DNA of 64,000 nt from Niastella yeongjuensis. GTDB taxonomy: Bacteria > Bacteroidota > Bacteroidia > Chitinophagales > Chitinophagaceae. The stretch is taken from contig NZ_FOCZ01000008.1 in NCBI RefSeq assembly GCF_900110245.1, forward strand, positions 1 to 64,000, given 5' to 3'. The position numbers and the translations under genes are program-made. Under the pieces are notes generated by a model. That model ran no database searches. It worked only from the letters and a program-made list of their open reading frames with translations, and was not told the origin of the DNA. This document shows, one piece after another, positions 62,581 through 64,000 of this stretch (its first letter is position 1; every line of letters begins with the position of its first letter).

Positions 62581-63740
62581 TAAATTATTGCTGCCTCCTT
62601 GTTTTGGTTACGCTTATATGGTTACCCAATTCCGTTTGTGGCCAGACGGAAACAAAACCCGATACCCTGTCGCTGTTTGTGTCTGGCACAAATGGATATA
62701 AAAGTTATCGCATCCCAGCTATAGTCACTACTACCAAAGGCACGCTGTTGGCTTTTTGCGAAGGCCGGAAGAACAATGCGGCCGATGCCGGTGACATCGA
62801 TCTGTTATTAAAGCGCTCTACCGATGGCGGTCGTACCTGGAGCCAACAACAGGTTATCTGGAACGATAGCACCAATACATGTGGCAATCCCTGTCCGGTA
62901 GTAGATGAAACAACCGGTACCATTTGTTTATTGAGCACACATAACCTGGGCGATGATAAAGAAGGCGATATAATAAAGAAATTAAGTCGCAGTACCCGCA
63001 CGGTATGGATCACCAGAAGCAACGACGATGGATTGACCTGGTCTGAACCCGAAGATATTACCGCTACCACCAAAAAGAAAGAGTGGGGGTGGTATGCTAC
63101 TGGTCCGGGTATAGGCATACAAATAAAACAGGGCCCGCACAAAGGCCGGCTGGTAATACCGTGTGATTTCAGTTACGACGATTCAACCACCATTCCTGCA
63201 GCAGGCCATGCGTCCATGGGTTCACATAGTATTTATAGTGACGACCATGGTACTACCTGGAAGCTGGGCGGCAGTATAACTCCTAAGATGAATGAATGCC
63301 AGGTAATAGAAGTGGCAGATGGCAATGGTACTTTACTGATGAACATGCGCTCGTACTTCCAGCGCAACTGCCGCGCACAGGCCCTCAGTTATGATGGCGG
63401 CATTACCTGGACGGCCCCGGTTGATGTGCCTGCACTGGTGGAACCGGTTTGCCAGGCAAGTATATTCCGGTATGCATGGCCTAATAAAAAAACAAAAAGT
63501 ATCATGCTGTTCCTGAACCCGGCATCTGCCAAACGAATGAACATGACCGTCAGGGCAAGTTATGATGAAGGACAAACCTGGCCGGTTATCCGTACCCTAT
63601 ATACAGGTCCCTCGGCTTACTCCTGTATGACCCTGTTACCCAATGGAACAATAAACTGTTTATACGAAGCGGGGAATAAGAATCCCTATGAAACAATCAT
63701 TTTTCAAAAACTGATCGCCAAAGAACTGTTGAATAAGTAA
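62568..63740 (+). CDS. Secreted exo-sialidase (BNR/Asp-box family)
   Basis: A 390-residue enzyme. Signal peptide about 1-25. YRIP (47-50) holds the first Arg of the triad, and FCEGR and NNAADAGDID hold other active-site residues including the catalytic Asp. Five Asp boxes are visible: STDGGRTW, SNDDGLTW, SDDHGTTW, SYDGGITW and SYDEGQTW, typical of the six-bladed sialidase propeller. A Tyr near the C terminus (SAYSCM) would be the nucleophile. It releases terminal sialic acid from glycans in the periplasm or outside. Overlaps the aldolase end by 13 bp. Confidence 0.92.
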   Translation: MQQIINYCCLLVLVTLIWLPNSVCGQTETKPDTLSLFVSGTNGYKSYRIPAIVTTTKGTLLAFCEGRKNNAADAGDIDLLLKRSTDGGRTWSQQQVIWNDSTNTCGNPCPVVDETTGTICLLSTHNLGDDKEGDIIKKLSRSTRTVWITRSNDDGLTWSEPEDITATTKKKEWGWYATGPGIGIQIKQGPHKGRLVIPCDFSYDDSTTIPAAGHASMGSHSIYSDDHGTTWKLGGSITPKMNECQVIEVADGNGTLLMNMRSYFQRNCRAQALSYDGGITWTAPVDVPALVEPVCQASIFRYAWPNKKTKSIMLFLNPASAKRMNMTVRASYDEGQTWPVIRTLYTGPSAYSCMTLLPNGTINCLYEAGNKNPYETIIFQKLIAKELLNK

Positions 63741-63751
63741 AATAAAAACTA

Positions 63752-64000
63752 ATGAGCACACACATGAGTCATCTTAGCGGACTGATATCTGCACCCTTTA
63801 CACCAATGAACCCAGATGGAACCATCAATTTTAGTAAAGTGCCCGATGTAGTGAACCTGTTGATCGAAAATAAGGTAAAGGGCATGTTTGTTTGTGGCAG
63901 CACTGGTGAAGGCCCGTCCCTGACTACAGAGGAAAGAAAAGAACTGGCAGCCGCATTTGTAAAAGCGGCAAATAAAAGATTACTGGTTTTTGTGCATGTG
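63752..64000 (+). CDS. nanA: N-acetylneuraminate lyase, 5' part cut by window edge
   Basis: 83 residues from ATG 63752 (an alternative ATG at 63764). LISAPFTPMNPDGTINF and GSTGEGPSLTTEER match the start and the GSTGE loop of sialate lyases of the DapA family, which split N-acetylneuraminate into N-acetylmannosamine and pyruvate. The catalytic Lys lies beyond the edge. It begins 11 bp after the sialidase, same operon. Confidence 0.85.
   Translation, partial: MSTHMSHLSGLISAPFTPMNPDGTINFSKVPDVVNLLIENKVKGMFVCGSTGEGPSLTTEERKELAAAFVKAANKRLLVFVHV

Overview
The window looks like chromosomal DNA of a free-living member of the Bacteroidota, most likely the Chitinophagaceae (Chitinophaga/Niastella-like). 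This rests on three SusC/SusD outer-membrane uptake pairs, a FecI/FecR sigma/anti-sigma pair, a type IX secretion (T9SS) sorting tail, several TAnnTTTG promoter boxes and generally weak Shine-Dalgarno sites. The genus is inference; there is no rRNA or tRNA gene to anchor it.

Layout. 1-3350 is an AT-rich accessory stretch: the 5' end of an IS256-family transposase, about 1 kb of non-coding DNA carrying degenerate 21-bp repeats, a small serine recombinase, and a Panacea-domain/PemK-MazF-like pair that looks like a toxin-antitoxin system. 3444-7385 holds a sulfurtransferase, an uncharacterised helical protein and a T9SS-exported beta-helix protein. 7661-16548 is a self-contained uptake locus: FecI, FecR, a PHP-domain metallohydrolase, SusC, SusD and a PI-PLC-like phosphodiesterase. 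16655-23067 (minus) is a YncE/phosphoesterase fusion, a frameshifted beta-helix lipoprotein and a TonB-dependent receptor. 23256-30683 holds endonuclease III, an SDR oxidoreductase with an AraC regulator, and an orphan SusCD pair.

31179-34730 carries a GlsB-like membrane protein, an RNA-repair operon (RNA ligase plus HD-Pnk end-healing enzyme), an S24-like protein and a membrane protein. 34835-43500 is a membrane-anchored AraC regulator, a TolC/MFP/RND efflux system, a 66-residue membrane protein and a class III nucleotide cyclase. 43509-44367 is a second toxin-antitoxin-like pair (XRE antitoxin). 44640-53461 combines a Tat-exported molybdenum hydroxylase, its XdhC and MobA-like maturation factors, and molybdenum-cofactor genes (moaA, moeA, moaD, moaE, moaCB). 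53601-56383 has an SRPBCC protein, a receiver-only response regulator, a secreted PepSY-like protein and a GntR/FadR regulator. 56775-64000 is a sialic-acid locus: SusC, SusD, an aldolase, a secreted sialidase and the start of an N-acetylneuraminate lyase.

The most unusual signals lie between genes. Two arrays of 21-bp period have unrelated sequences. Several families of 7-11-bp-period simple repeats begin at gene 3' ends and often supply the stop codon. A double-hairpin element with identical spacing precedes both the metallohydrolase and its neighbouring susC. A GGGG run splits one lipoprotein gene into two frames. No CRISPR array, tRNA, rRNA or replication origin was seen.
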